DNA of 60,000 bases from Polytrichum commune (Eukaryota > Streptophyta > Polytrichopsida > Polytrichales > Polytrichaceae): the NCBI GenBank assembly GCA_950295325.1, contig OX485803.1, positions 17,176,001-17,236,000 on the forward strand. The letters are read 5' to 3'. Shown here piece after piece: positions 1-13,110 of this stretch. Below the pieces are notes generated by a model that searched no databases, was not told the origin of the DNA, and saw only the letters and a list, made by a program, of their open reading frames with translations. The first letter of the stretch is position 1. Each line of letters starts with the position of its first letter. The translations under genes and the position numbers were made by a program.

Positions 1-2027
1 CATGGGGTGCCAAAGGAGTATGAAGGAAAAAAAGAAAAAAAAGAAAGTGAGGGTTATATAGTGAGGTGAAAGGGAGGAGGTGAACACCCCCAAAGCTCAA
101 GATAAGCCTTTTGATCATTTCCTACTTTGTAGGCTCTCATCTTATCCTCTAAGCCTTCAACTCTTAAACCAACAACATAGATCCTAATTCAAACATTTAA
201 CTCAAGAAGCTACCATTGGTTCACCACACACTACGCTCACCCAACTAAGGAACTTTCTTCATGCCGCTAAACTTCTAATCAACTACTCTACACAAACCTA
301 AGGCCTAAACATAACTTCACTCAAGCTTCATTCTTTTTATATTTTTGTAAATAATCATAAAACTTCAAAACATAACTTCTAATGGTTTCCAATGGTTAAG
401 AACACATGTAGGCACCATTTTGGGCTCACAATAACCCTTATTGATTGCTTCAAATTCCCATCTAAACACATCGAAATAATGCAAACCCAACTACACACCA
501 CCGTCATCTTCTCCCTCTTTGTCATCATTGTTAACAAACATAAACTTGAACCCAACCTTGCAATGAGCCCTAACATAGCTCCTCCCAATACACCCCCTCC
601 CCTCTCTCCCCCTTGGAAAACTAATTTGTTACATTTTACCTACTATAGTTGCATAGAATCATGTAGTTTAGATTTTGACTAGGAAAAAATCCAAGAAAGC
701 ACTTAGAAAAGACTTAAAAGGTGTTTTTATGTCATCTAGGCGTCTCAAATAAGTTTAATTAGGATAATTAGATGTTTATATTAGGTTATACATGATTTGA
801 ACAGACAAATATGTAATAATTCCCAAGATAAATAGTTGAAGGGTTCTCAACAATAGTACATGCATTTGTGGTTGTCAATCAACTCACACTTCTTACCCAA
901 TCGATACTTTGGCAATCAATTCATTTTATTTGAGCTTGCGCAAAACTCAATAACAAGCACAACCATCGTCAATTGTCTTGCATATAGTATCCCATTTTAG
1001 TCTCCTTACGAAAGGCATTGGCACTTTGGATTAATCAACTGTCTCATATTGTTTGATTGTTCTAATGTAACTTGAGATGTCAATGCAAACACCCACTCAT
1101 GGTTAAGAATATTCTTTGAATAATCTTTAAAATGAATTTGTTGTCAGCCTATAGTCCTTTACCTAGTTGTAGCCACAACCTCCTCATCTATTGCAATTGG
1201 CACTAAATACCAATACAACAAGAAGATTAAACAAACCATGGATTGGTTCCTTGATTTATCCTCTTTAATCTTAGGCACAATACATTAGCTTTCTCTCTTA
1301 TTTAGTAACTCACATCCTTGAGTACTTAATTCATTTATGCTAATGCCAATAGTATTGACTAGTGTATTCACTCATCATATTGATTTACTCTAAGTTTTAT
1401 TAATGTGAAAGAGAATCAAATGTGAAATCATATGTATCAGTTGTTGAGGTATTAGTCTTCAGACACCTATCCATATCCAACTTCCAATTCTTATCCTCCT
1501 TTTCAAGCCTTTATCATATCGTAATGCTACGTCCCCTTTATAACGAATAGTCTTATTAATCTTTTGGCTTCCAAACCTGCCAAAGGTTGCACAAAACAAG
1601 TAGGGCAATCCACTTGGAAAAGACTATGGCCTCTTCAACTACTAGAGCATTCTTCTTCTTTCAAGGTTCTCTAATTCTGCATCCAAAGTGAGTCTCTACA
1701 TACTACAACGACAAACCCCCAGCTTCTTATCCCATAATCCATGTAGCCAAGTGCCTCTGGAGCACATAAAATCAGTGTTCTACATGAAATCCCATCTCTC
1801 ATCCAAGGCGAATATCAAATAATTCTTACTCACTGTTAGCATGAGTAAAGGAAGACTAAATCTTCACTCCATCATTCCCTAATTAATCTATCTCACTTCA
1901 TCTCTCTCCTCAAATCAATCTCAATTTTCACACCATTCTAGTCCATTTACGAATGCCATTCTCCCACAGCTCTAGTCTTAATGACGATCCCTCTCCAAGC
2001 TCAGTCTCTTCTGGAAAGATTGCACTC
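1..2027. other. AT-rich intergenic DNA, nothing recognised
   Basis: Reading frames are short and overlap on both strands. I see no domain, RNA gene or clear repeat. Confidence 0.5.
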
Positions 2028-2240
2028 ACCTATGTCCGGGGAGAACCGGCGGTTAGTTACAGATGAAGCGATTGAGTTTGAGAACTAACCGGTTGAAGTT
2101 CGAGACTTCAGAAGAATTACCGATCATTGTAGAGGAATTTATATGAATAAAGCAAACCAGAGGATGTCAACATGTAACCGGCTGGATTTAGAATGACTAG
2201 GATCTTGACCGACTATACCCAAGAATTTCCCAGGCACTGG
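2028..2240 (+). repeat. Dispersed repeat R1, copy 1
   Basis: About 210 bp from CTATGTCCGGGGAGAACCGG through GGTTGAAGTTCGAGACTTC and AGGATCTTGACCGACTAT to TTTCCCAGGCA. ACTCACCT occurs on both sides and could be a target duplication. Other copies lie at about 33055-33270 (same strand), 31465-31670 and 51550-51775 (opposite strand). The class is unresolved. Confidence 0.7.
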
Positions 2241-5200
2241 TACTCACCTCACAGCTTGTGTGGTCTGCTCAACCAGGATTAATTCCCTTAGATTATTTGG
2301 GAATCCTGATATCAGCAAGTGCTTATTAATTTTATCTGGAATGATATCAGAGCACTTTACACCTCCTACACAACAAGGATACATGTCTGTATTCGTTTCT
2401 CTCTCAAACTCACCCACGTCTCTCACAAATGATAGACTAGAAAGAAGGAGGAGTGCACCATCTCAATCTGCAATAGGATTTTGAGCACTGGCTCAATGAT
2501 CAACATACCCATGAGTTTCTATGAAACTCTCTCTCACGTACATCTGGGTATACACATTGACAAATAGAACTAGACGGATTCCTTCTCAACTTAATTCAAG
2601 CTTCATTGGCAATCAATACAATCCCCTGGTGCTACGTACACAACACCAGATGGTGACTCTGCATGCAATAGACTCTCTCGGTAGGAAGATTCTTCAATCA
2701 GTTTTTGCTTGATGCAGATCATGAACTGCGCCTTCGTTCTAGAACAAATTTGTCCACTCGAAGCAATTTGATTACTCAAGCTCGAGACGATACGCAACCA
2801 AAGGGACTGAGTAATCCTCCCCAATTCCACTACTTAACAAATAGCACCAGGATCCACATGATGTGGTAAAATTCATTTTACAAAAGATCGATCCCTGATC
2901 CTATACAAATGTAATTGACTTCAATGTCTATTGACATTCTAGCAAGGGTTGGAGGCATATAAAGAAGTAATATATATGTCGCATGCATCTTCTCTAAGAA
3001 TACAACCTATCCATCTATCTATCTGTCTATCTATACACACACACACACACGACTTGGTGTTGATTTCTACAACTGCAACTTCTCCTATCAGACCATAGCT
3101 TTCTCAAATCTTCCTCATTTCAAATCTCTAAGACTATGGCCTCGTATGGCATACGTTAATCAAAATTCTAGTTCTATAGAAGTTGTTTTCACATTTTCTC
3201 ATGTTTTGAACTTAAGTATTGAACAAATTGACTCCACAATTCCACCATCGAAAGGTGGAAGTATCCCATGAACGAAATGACTCTAGATCTTCGTTCATGC
3301 TTGCCTCCAAGGGAGGCCATCGTTTTCTTTATCTATTTGAGTTGGATCAAGGTTTTATTTTCAATGTGCACAACTGAAAAAATGTATGAGGTGAAATATT
3401 GTTAGAACCATATTCATGTTCAATGCATGAGGTCTTGGGCACCCCAAGGTTCCACCTTAGATTTATTTATTTAGTTATTCATTTATTTATTTAGGTTGAA
3501 TCTTGTTTCCCTTTGCAAATATGCCACGTGGTGTTCTCATCAACTTTATTGTGTCTCGGATTCTACAATAGGTGGTCTTACTTTCACTAGACATGTCTGG
3601 ATTTTTTTTTATAATATACATATAATGTTTCCATATGCAAGTATTAGGGTGATGTAACACAATTCCATATTGTCATTCTTTTGGATATCTCAATTGCAAC
3701 TTTTTGTTACATGCAAACTTCCACTATACCATTTATCTCATATGCTTTTGTCATAAAAAAAAATAAAAAAATATTCACTTATGTTCAATCGCTCAAGATT
3801 TCTCTTTCGAAAGTGCTTTTTGTTGAATATGTTTTAACTCCCTACCTACTTTCAAATTAAATTGGATTAACCCTCCAACTCATTTAAATAACTTATTACA
3901 TGGAAACTTTACCTGATAGATTTAGGTATTACAAATGGGAACTATAAGAGCTACAAATCTCACTCATTAATAGAAGAAATCTAATAACTCCAATAAAAAC
4001 AACATGTATGTATGTATGCATGTTGTTGATGAACCATCATTTAAGCATTTTAAAATTTGGAAATAATATCAAATAATTGGCTTTTGTAGTTGTGGCTCAA
4101 AATATATTGATGTAGTTAAATTTGGTATTACCTAGCCCTGCGCACTAAGCCTTCTTCATACTTTTAAGGTTAACAATTAAAGAAATTCTAAGCTAAATCC
4201 ATAAAATTTTAAGTTACTCTTACCTTGTTAAACATGTCATTTCTATATCTAAATGCATATGTTTTCCAACATTGTTGTAGATTTATGAATCACATCGCAA
4301 GCATTACAACCTCCCATGACCAAGGGAGAAAAATATTTTAATTTTTTTGATGGTGCTCAACCATCCATTTTGAAACTAACCTTACATGGGACTCCTCTTT
4401 CCTTAATTACGTTTACATGTATGTTTACTCAATAAAGTAAAAAATATTAGATAGATTATTCAATGAATTTATACATTACAATACCTTATCTTTCACATCA
4501 TTGGATGGTCATTATCTATAATTTATCTATCATCGTCATTTTTAGTTTATCATGATCTCTATCTTTATGTGGCTCTATGTTTCTCGAATTGATCCACAAC
4601 ATACCTATTTTCACTTCACATTTTCTTAAAACGATGGAGAAAATTTTATATAATGGGGATGCACAAAGAAGATGCACCTGCTCTTATGGATGAAGGCAAC
4701 ATTGCCCAATGGAGTGCCACAACTAAATATTCATTGGGCCATCCGTGACGACGGAGTTTATTAAAGAAAAAGAAAAAAAGTGTGGACATCATATAAAAAG
4801 ATGGCATTAGCAAATAATAATATTCTTACTCAAATTGAAGGTGGAAATGGGCCCAATAGAACACAAATGTTGACCTTAGAAAGTTGAGCACAACCATGGT
4901 GGAAGAGAACCAAATGAATGATTTGAAAGCCTTATTCAAGGCCCATAGCGTGCCTTCAACAACAAGACATAAAGGCGAAGTCGAGTTGAGCCATCGTGGC
5001 CAAGCGCCATTGGAATTACATGCTTCACAATGCCACGGAAAATCTATTGTGAGATGAGGTGCCCTTAAACCCTTGGTTTACTTTTTAAAGATCGTCCACA
5101 TCTTCATTCGTAAAGCGTGGGTAATGTTATTTTCAACCCGTTGCTTGTAACTCACAACTTTCAAACGTAATACACATATGTGTCATTTGATCACACAATG

Positions 5201-5544
5201 AAGGTTGTTATGCATCATTGCCTTTGCACTAACATTTTATTTGGCAACGAGCTCCGAACATAAGAAACCTTGATTCTTTGCAAAATTGTTTTTGTGAGCT
5301 TGTGAACTACAATAATGTAGTTTATGTAGACGAAAGTTGACATTTTGAGCAACTTTGAAGTTTCTTAACAACTTGCATTAAGTTGAGGACATTCGTTTGC
5401 ATTTCTTCTTGTGTGATTCATACCCTCAAGGCAGAGTGGTGTGCCACATCTATCCAATCCCGAGCAAACAATGGAGGGATGGATTAGTAGGCACCTAGTG
5501 CCAAGTTAAAAAAAATGAAGTCAACTCCATAAAATGACAAGAAT
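2241..5544. other. AT-rich intergenic DNA, nothing recognised
   Basis: Contains a microsatellite at 3.0 kb. Minus-strand frames at 2.25-2.83 kb are open for 60-75 codons and may be worn retroelement coding, but no mot if is recognisable. Confidence 0.45.
3010..3050. repeat. Compound (ATCT)n (AC)n microsatellite
   Basis: Several ATCT units with one variant lead into an (AC)n run. Confidence 0.9.
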
Positions 5545-5961
5545 TAAGTGGTACACTCTAAACTCCATAGTATCACACTTGTGGCAACCAAAGTGCACGT
5601 GATATTACAGAGTTTTGTAGTGTTAACATGGATGCGTGATACTAGTGAATTGTTTGTGAGAGTAATCCCATTGGAATTACAGTGACCTTGCACAACTAAT
5701 AGTAACTCATGTGGGACCATTTCTGACCTATACACTCTAAACTCCGTAGTATCACACCTGTGGCAGCCAAAGTGCACGTGATATTACAGAGTTCTGTAGT
5801 GTTAACATGGATGCATGATACTATAGAATCAGTGTAGCATGTGACACTATGGAATAACACAAAGTGCAACATTTTAATGATGTGGTGTGGTGTGGTCCAC
5901 TCCACTTGGCCTTCACATGTGATGTGGCATATATGCATGCACCAACATTCAACAAGTGACA

Positions 5962-5992
<31 letters not shown>

Positions 5993-6215
5993 AAGAAAGT
6001 GACACTCCACATATTGACACATGGCGCAATGCGAAGGTGAGGGTTGACTTCTTTGGTGGTTTACATTAATGACAAATTTCATGATATAAGGGAGAGAAAT
6101 GTGACAATAAGTAGTGAGATTTGAACTACGAATATTCATTCCCTAGGGTTTCGGGATATTAGAGAGTGAGTGACATTATGAAGGTTGATATTACGGAGTT
6201 TAAGGTGTAGTTCAT
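5545..6215. repeat. Hairpin repeat with two direct copies and an inverted end
   Basis: A block of about 110 bp is present twice, 180 bp apart (CACTCTAAACTCC.TAGTATC at 5553 and 5733). Each copy carries its own inverted partner, GTGATATTACAGAGTT.TGTA, about 45 bp on. A further inverted piece, GATATTACGGAGTTTAAGG, is at about 6189. It is probably a fold-back MITE with internal duplication. Confidence 0.6.
5966..5999. repeat. (GAA)n microsatellite
   Basis: About 11 perfect AGA/GAA triplets. Confidence 0.95.
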
Positions 6216-7750
6216 GATTTTGTAGTTTCAACATAAGATTGGAGATTCATAAGTAAATAAAGAGTCATTTTTGTCTACATGCTTATACTTCTATCAGATT
6301 TTTGTAATAAGAGAATATTGTAACCAACAAAGATCGGGTCCATGTTCAAAGATGATGTACGCTAAAATACTAGTCAATCTTTGAGCATACCTTATCCACT
6401 TTAGGTATTATATAATCTTACAAATGTTGATTCACAATATCTTAATACATACCATGATCTATTCTAACATATGATATATCTATCGGATAGAGCATCATAA
6501 CAAATGTAGATTGGAATTACTGGTTGTGAGAGAACAATGTTGTCCCTAAACCGTACCCTAAACCTGATCCATTTCTGGGTGTTATGTTATTTACCTCCTC
6601 TTCGTCGCAAAAACTTCGTTGTTCCGCCTTAAAAATCTCAATCAAACATCCTCGAGGGGTGTCATAGTGTATGACATAATATTGCACAATAATATCCGAC
6701 TTCACATCTAGTGTATTCAAAGCACTTGCGGCTGGATCCAATATAAAAGCACCGGAATAATAAATGGTCCATGTTGTACTATGTTTAGTTACTTATTAGA
6801 TGCCGGATTTAGGTTTAAAGACCCCGAATTAGTACGGTCCAACTTATTTAAGACGAATCCGCCAAAAATTTGTATAAGACAAGTTTGGATGTTGGATGGA
6901 TGGATGGATGGATGGGAGGTATTTTATTTGATAAATCCTTACATTTCAAGGTAAACTTGGCATTGATTTATAAAGTGGTTCATATCACTTTGTTGTACAT
7001 GTGTGATGCGATGAGTTGGTGGCTAAGACATTTCAAATGGGGCCATGAAGTTCAAGGTATGAATCCCTTTGGCCTAGCCTGGTTATGTACCTAAGGTCCC
7101 TTAGGTGGAGGCCTACCAACATGTTAGGCATGCTTTTTAATGTGAAAAATATGATTATTTAATTTTTTAAATTCACCCCTAGATTAGGAAAAAACTTATT
7201 GTCCAATAATTGCATTCTTTGAACAATAATATGTTAGTGTTCTAAAATAAAATTATGGTAGTGGCCATGTCCAAAAGAAAGACATGTACAAGATGGTTGA
7301 TGGCTAGCATAGGTTGCCTCAATCGACCACGCATGTCATGCTTGGCGATTGGTGTTCTTCTAATGTCAAAAACAATGTCCCAAAGACACCCGTGCTTCCT
7401 ACTACACCATTTATGGTATTTAGTGTCATGTACAGTAATTGCAAAGGGCCTAGACTAGATGCCTAGAGGTCTCAAAGTGTCATGCCCGCTAATTGCTGAT
7501 ATGATTCCATTTGTCAACATAAATAACTTCTTCGAGTGAAAAAATATCTTCATTATGACATTTAGAGTGGCACATTGGGATACGTTAAATGATAGTCTCA
7601 CGTTTTAGTATGCAAGGGGTAGATATCTTTGAGCTTATTGATCGCAAGTGTCATGCATTAAAAGTTTAGTGTGCAAGACGAAGATATTCTTGAGCATACT
7701 AATGGCAAATGTCATTTGTGTACACATTAGTCAACTTGTAAACCATTATG

Positions 7751-7782
<32 letters not shown>

Positions 7783-8459
7783 AAATATAAGCAAATATGT
7801 ATAGGGGAACACCATAAGGGGGAATGCTTTTCATTTTTCATTTTCATTTTTTGATAGCCCTCCCCATTAAAACACTTAAAAACCCCACCAATTAACAAAA
7901 AAAGAAAAAAGAAAAAATTATGTTGTCACATGTGTGAATTATGTTGTTGACAAAAGGTTTGAGTTGGTCTAACTATGAATATAATCTTAAATTGCTATTG
8001 TGATAATTAGAGGGACCTTGAGAAATGATATTTGCCTGCTTTGAACATGCGTTAACAAGCTACTCTGCACCTATCTCCTTCAAAGGTAAGCCCCTAGGTT
8101 CACAAATGATTGATCAATTATATCCAGCTCAAACATATATCCCCACTAGTTGGAAGCACTGGAAATCAACCAGTAGGAAGATTACCTATTACTCCACTAT
8201 TCCTTGGAGTTTTCATGGGATCCAAGTTAAGGCCCTGGATTTAAGCCACCCCTTGCATGAACCAAATTGAGCAATATAACAATGAACAAGCTTGCATTTC
8301 TACATATTCATCTCATTTTTAATGATCTTGGTGGTTTACATACTATGAAACTTAGCCCACACAAAGTTGACTATGACGATTCAAGCTTTATCCTTGTTGT
8401 GACCCATGTCATCTTGAGGTGGACCACCTAAAATTTGGAAACCACACCAAATAGTCATC
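6216..8459. other. AT-rich intergenic DNA with one coding-like minus-strand fragment
   Basis: 6517-6741 on the minus strand (CLIEIFKAEQRSFCDEEEV) looks somewhat protein-like but has no neighbours in frame. A GGAT run is at 6895-6914. Otherwise nothing is recognised. Confidence 0.4.
7757..7783. repeat. (CT)n microsatellite
   Basis: About 13 perfect CT units. Confidence 0.95.
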
Positions 8460-8815
8460 ATGTTAGTGTGGGTGGAAAATTAACTTAGAAATAATTAGCT
8501 TGGGCCACACTAATTTTCTAGTTGGGGTGGAAATAACATGGATCCAAGACCTTGGGTCTTCCCCTAAGTCTTCATGAAGACTTCCAACCAACACATTAAA
8601 TATTGGTTACATGAAAAAAGTAGCACAAAACAAAATAATCTCCCACATTAATTTTCTAGAGAAATAATAAATGTGGCCCATGCTATTTTTCTACTATAAA
8701 TTTATTGTCGGTTGAAAATTAATGTGACCCATATTAATTATCATTATGAGTATTAGTGTGGGCTCTAGAAAATCACCGTGGCCCATAGTAATAGGACTGT
8801 TCAGTTTACCAAGTC
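8460..8815. repeat. Dispersed repeat shared with 27370-27655
   Basis: Shares long blocks with 27.4 kb in direct orientation, for example GGGCCACACTAATTTTCTAG, GAAATAACATGG.TCCAAGACC and CAAC.ACATT.AATA. It is AT-rich and non-coding. The class is unknown. Confidence 0.6.
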
Positions 8816-9315
8816 AAGCTAATTTGACATTGTATTTGGCTCCTAGAATTGGATCCCGAATTCATATACCAAGAAAATATTAACAAAGAAATAGGAAATT
8901 TTGATAAGAGTAGAAAGAAAATATTTAAGCATGGATGGAACAATGGCCGTGTGTGACCAGTTGTTGTGGAAGGTTCAAGTGTGGTTACCAGTGTTGAATA
9001 AACGAGTGAGGATGTTGTTGGAATTCCTTATTGTGAGTGTGTAGATGTTTAAGTCCATGATTGTTAGGTGTTTGGCTGTGTTTGTGATAAAGCGTATGTA
9101 GTTAGCCATATTAGGAACCTTATGGGTGGGAAGCAAGGTTGGTGGTATTTACATTGTATTATGCCAAGGAGTCTATAGAGTTGGGATAAGAATGAAGTAG
9201 AGGGAAGTATTTTAATATGTGTAATAGTACACAACATTAATCAATATAAGAAAAGAGTGTTGAGATTGTAAGTAAGTCTGAATGCCCAAGGAGTAGATGG
9301 TCATTGGCGAAACTA

Positions 9316-9686
9316 CATTTAAAATGATATTTAGTGTCATATGGTATTTTATGTCACTAAGGTAACTTTTCGGGTGACACTTCTTATGAGTAAGTGAACA
9401 AATATTGTCATGGATGATGGATGAGCTCATCCATTGGCCAAAACCCTACCTTCTCTTGTTAGCCACTTGTGATGGGATATTGTCATGGAAGATTGAAATT
9501 TGGATGAAAAATCACTTGGTAAGTGACAGTAATTGCAGCACTAGAAATCGATAATCCCCAAAAACATTACAAGGAATGACAAATGATGTTGGGTCAACAT
9601 TTAGTGTTGGTGACACTATACCGCAATTTACAACTCGTATCGAGAAAGACAATTAGAATTGGTGGCACTAAATACCATTTGTAGTG
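9316..9686. mobile_element. MITE family M1, copy 1 (TA-flanked)
   Basis: About 371 bp with inverted ends related to CACTAAATATGATATTTAGTG and flanked by TA. It runs in the opposite direction to the copies at 18217 and 26861, with which it shares GGAATGACAAATGATGTTGG-like and CATCCAAATTT-like internal blocks. It encodes no protein. Confidence 0.7.
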
Positions 9687-10361
9687 TAGTTGTTGGTAGT
9701 AGTAATGAAAGAAAGGAACTACCGGTTTAAGAGATGATGTCATCTACCGGTAATGAGTATACCAACATGAGACAACGAGCCAAATGTTAACTGTAGTGTA
9801 TAAAGAAGTAATTGAGAGTATAATATGGATATTATAACTAGATCGGTAGCAAGTTGGTCCAAGGATCCTAACTAATAAGGATCTATAGATAGATAGCAAT
9901 AGGTACATTGGGGGTGGGGCTACTAGCCGTGTGACGGTTAGTAATCTAACCCTCGTACCATAACCAATGATATAGCTTGTAGAGGAAGACTTAACGATAG
10001 GAAGCCAATAAGGATATTTCAATTACTATGGGATTAGGGAGTATTTCTTCACCAATACAATTGAGATTTAACATACATAGACCTAAATTGTAATGCACCT
10101 ACTTATCAACACATAAAAAAATATTTTGTTTCCTTGATGTGTGTTTGTCATCTTAGCATTGTGACTTTGTGGCTACAATTGAATTCCTGAAAAGGAAGAG
10201 AAAGTAGGGTAGATGGGTCTTAAATGGTTACTTTTTTTTCCAACTAGTCCACTTCTCCTAGGATAAGAAACACGTGATTAGTACGAGATGGTTATCAAAT
10301 CCAAATCGAGGCTATAATCGTTTTCCTCATAATTTGTGTAGTTTGTATGAATAAGATATTC

Positions 10362-10371
10362 ATTGTCAAAG
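10362..10371. repeat. Target-site duplication, left, of the Mutator-like element
   Basis: ATTGTCAAAG lies directly left of the inverted end and matches ATTGTGAAAG at 16851-16860 at 9 of 10 positions. Confidence 0.75.
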
Positions 10372-10559
10372 GAGGGAAGCTATCTTATGAGCGATGAGCA
10401 GTGAGCGGTGAGCGGTGAGCAGTAACACATGAGCAATGAGCAGTAACATATGAGCAATGACTCCAAATTTAGTAAAGACATACGGGTTTAGGGTACATAA
10501 CCAGAATTTTGACAAATTAATTGCATATTTTCAATTGTAAATTGCCAGTATTTTAAACG

Positions 10560-10765
10560 AAGCACACGTGAAAGGACCCTATTACCATGGATCATTTTAA
10601 ACACTTTCAATCCATTGCTGATTTTTATTATAATAATCCAAACCAATACATGTCATTTATTGACATCCTTATACATGTAGTTACAACCCACACTTGTACA
10701 ACTACTCACATTTCACAACACCAACAAGTTCAAGTAGGTGCATAACCTCATTATACGTATATGTA
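10560..10765. repeat. Second copy of the transposase-gene 3' end
   Basis: This stretch repeats 11165-11345 in direct orientation: TATAATAATCCAAACCAA, TTATTGACAT and CAAGTTCAAGTAG...CTCATTATA are shared. The copied part covers the last codons of the SWIM gene and its 3' flank. Between the copies lies a tRNA-like segment (10860-11090). The arrangement suggests a local duplication of about 600 bp offset inside the Mutator-like element. Confidence 0.65.
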
Positions 10766-10859
10766 GGTATCATAATTGTGAACCACTCAAACCACTCACG
10801 GGCTCAGTTAAGGCCCACAATCTACAAAAGCAAGGAAATTAGATATTAGAAATAGTCAA

Positions 10860-11095
10860 TATGTAGGTAGCTACTAGATTTTGAGACATCCGCCTGTAGA
10901 TGCGAGTTGTGTAAGAGATTGGTATTAGGTCTGGATCAACCCGGGTTCGAATCCGGTTGGTTACATTGACTGGTGCTATCCCAAATTGAGCTAATGATAA
11001 AGTAGGAATAATCTATAGGCGGATACCAAGAAGACGTTACTACGCGGATGTACGTAGAATCTTGTCGATTATTTTTTATTTTTAGAAACTTGTTA
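10860..11095 (+). mobile_element. Possible tRNA-derived SINE
   Basis: GGTTCGAATCC at about 10944 matches the pol III B-box consensus GGTTCGANNCC exactly. The upstream 70 bases are tRNA-like in spacing but do not fold into a proper cloverleaf: the T stem has two mismatches. A T-rich stretch near 11068 could be the tail. It lies between two copies of the transposase 3' end. I did not find a clear A box or target duplication. Confidence 0.3.
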
Positions 11096-11277
11096 TTATT
11101 TATCTGTGTGATTCAATTAAACCGCTCACAGTTGGGTCGTAGTCTAAATAGAATTGAAGTTACTGAATCATTTGAAAGACTTTCAGTCCATAACTAATTT
11201 TTGTTATAATAATCCAAACCAAAACATGCCATTTATTGACATTCAAATATATGTTGTTTAATAGAACACTTGCAATA

Positions 11278-13110
11278 CTACTCACATTTTACAATATTAG
11301 CAAGTTCAAGTAGTTGCATGATCTCATTATATGTATATGTAGGTGCATGAATGAACTTGTCACTTTCGTAATCCACCTTGCACAAAAATCTAAACACATA
11401 ATAAAGATGTTTACAATATACCCATTTTCCTTTTTTTCCCAATGCATGAGATGACATTTTCGTGAAATCCGGGCATGTGCAATGCGGGATGTCGCCAATT
11501 GTGACATGGTAGGTGATATCCTGCTTGGAGACAATGTTTATTATCACTCCAAAGCCCGGATATGGAATGGCAGTGACCCCAACCACATAGTAATCTTCCA
11601 TGAGTCCAGTGCTTTCCCATTTGTTTTTGTGATCCGCCAGCGGTGCTGTTGGATTACGACGCACTGTCTTCCCAAACCTGAATGTAGGGTGGACGTCCGG
11701 GTTTGGTGACATACAAAAATGCGAGCGAGGGTTGGGAAGAGTTGCGATTGTTGAAAGCCTACGACAAGGGGACAATGCCTCCCTCTGCTGTAGTTGAAAT
11801 TCAGCATCTTCAAGTGCCAGAACCTCCTCTCTCGATAGATTGGTACCTATCTTTACCGGCCACATGTTGGGTACTATAGGCCAAACCAACACATATTTAT
11901 TCATACTGTCACTCACACAATGCTTAATATCGTCAAGGCAAAACCAAAATTCATACTCCACATTGTTGGGAGAGCAAAATTCCTTCTTGAGCCCTTTGTA
12001 TGTTGAAGCAGGTGTGCCATGTTTCCCAATCCCGACTTTGGTATTGTACACAGTCCCTGTAATGGCCTGCAGTACCCAACATCGTTTGGCTGAGTTGGGT
12101 GGCAATCTTGCAATGTGCCACTTAGAAGCAAGACAATCAATCTCTAACACAGATGTGGTATGAGCCACACTATGAATTGCAAAATTCAACGATTCCTCTA
12201 TGCGTTGACGAGTTGCTCGGGTGTTGGGATGAGGAATGAAATAGTTCACTTTGTCGGGTCGATGAGAGTCACAATCAACACCCGGTAATAGGTTGAGTTT
12301 GCGTTTGGTGGAACCAAAGAACTCTGACCCTTCCAATGCACAATTTCTAGTGTTGACGTCTTCTACCCCTAGATAAGACTTCATGGCATCAGCCAACATT
12401 TTTGGATCTCCACACCTGGCAGCCGCTTTGAGTTTCAAGGATGCCGAATCAAGACCTTTACCATCAGACCCCCTTTCAACCATGTCTGGTAATTTGCAGT
12501 TTGCATGAAGGCACGGATCATGTCATCCACTGTAGCTTCATATAAACAAGTCATCTTGTTGCCGAACTGTTGGAGCCATTTTTTGTGTATAGTCTCTGCA
12601 AGGTTGCATGTTGGCATTTCCGCACGTTGGCATTTTCGCATATTGTTCTATTGTCAAATCCTATGAACAACACACAAATATGAGGATAATAAAAATATAA
12701 GATATATTTAATAATGGAAGAAAAATGAATGACATTGAATATTGAATTTTGATATGTACTTACAAATAACATATGACCACCCCATTGTCTATAACGAAAG
12801 TGCTAAAAACCCAACCACTCTGAAAGGCCAAGGATGCCTTCTTCCGAGGCAGATCTGGATGACAACCACCAATAACGAATCACATGATACTTAGTCTCGG
12901 CGTCGTCCATTGTTTTCGCGTCTTTGTAATCCTTGCATAATTACTTGTGTTGAAACTGCAAGGATGGTTTGATATATTTTTGGGTCATCTTATCCAAGCT
13001 CGTAGACCAATGGAAAAGACATGTATGCTCACGTGCAACCATTGAGAAATACGCCACACAATACGAAAAAGAAGAACAATCTTCTGAGGCGGAAATGAAG
13101 GTAGGTTGTA
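11278..13110 (-). pseudogene. Mutator-type transposase with SWIM zinc finger, decayed
   Basis: Reading on the minus strand, an exon near 13110-12773 encodes ISASEDCSSFSYCVAYFSMV, then HTCLFHWSTSLDKMTQKY, and later HVIRYWWLSS. It is broken by TAA after FQHK and TAG after EWLGF. After a probable intron (GTAAGT at about 12768 to TAG near 12648), the frame MPTCNLAETIHKKWLQQFGN runs to YQTWLKGG. A frameshift in a run of five G (near 12470) then moves into the 401-codon block 12483-11278. That block ends in a SWIM finger, CTCPDF...VYCKHLYYVF, the zinc/DNA-binding motif common at the C-terminus of plant Mutator transposases. The N-terminal DDE part that should precede HTCLFHW is not recognisable. 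The stops and frameshift make it non-functional. Confidence 0.75.

Noticed and set aside
2336-2352. tRNA-Met primer-binding-like word TGATATCAGAGC
   Set aside because: It lies about 100 bp beyond the end of the R1 repeat and no LTR ends directly before it, so it does not support an LTR element here.
5696-6139. 147-codon minus-strand open frame
   Set aside because: Runs through the hairpin repeat and a (GAA)n tract giving poly-Leu; composition artefact.
10930-10960. Functional tRNA gene
   Set aside because: B-box word present, but the T stem has mismatches and no acceptor stem, D arm or anticodon arm can be drawn.
11840-12163. 107-codon plus-strand open frame
   Set aside because: Antisense shadow of the SWIM transposase block.
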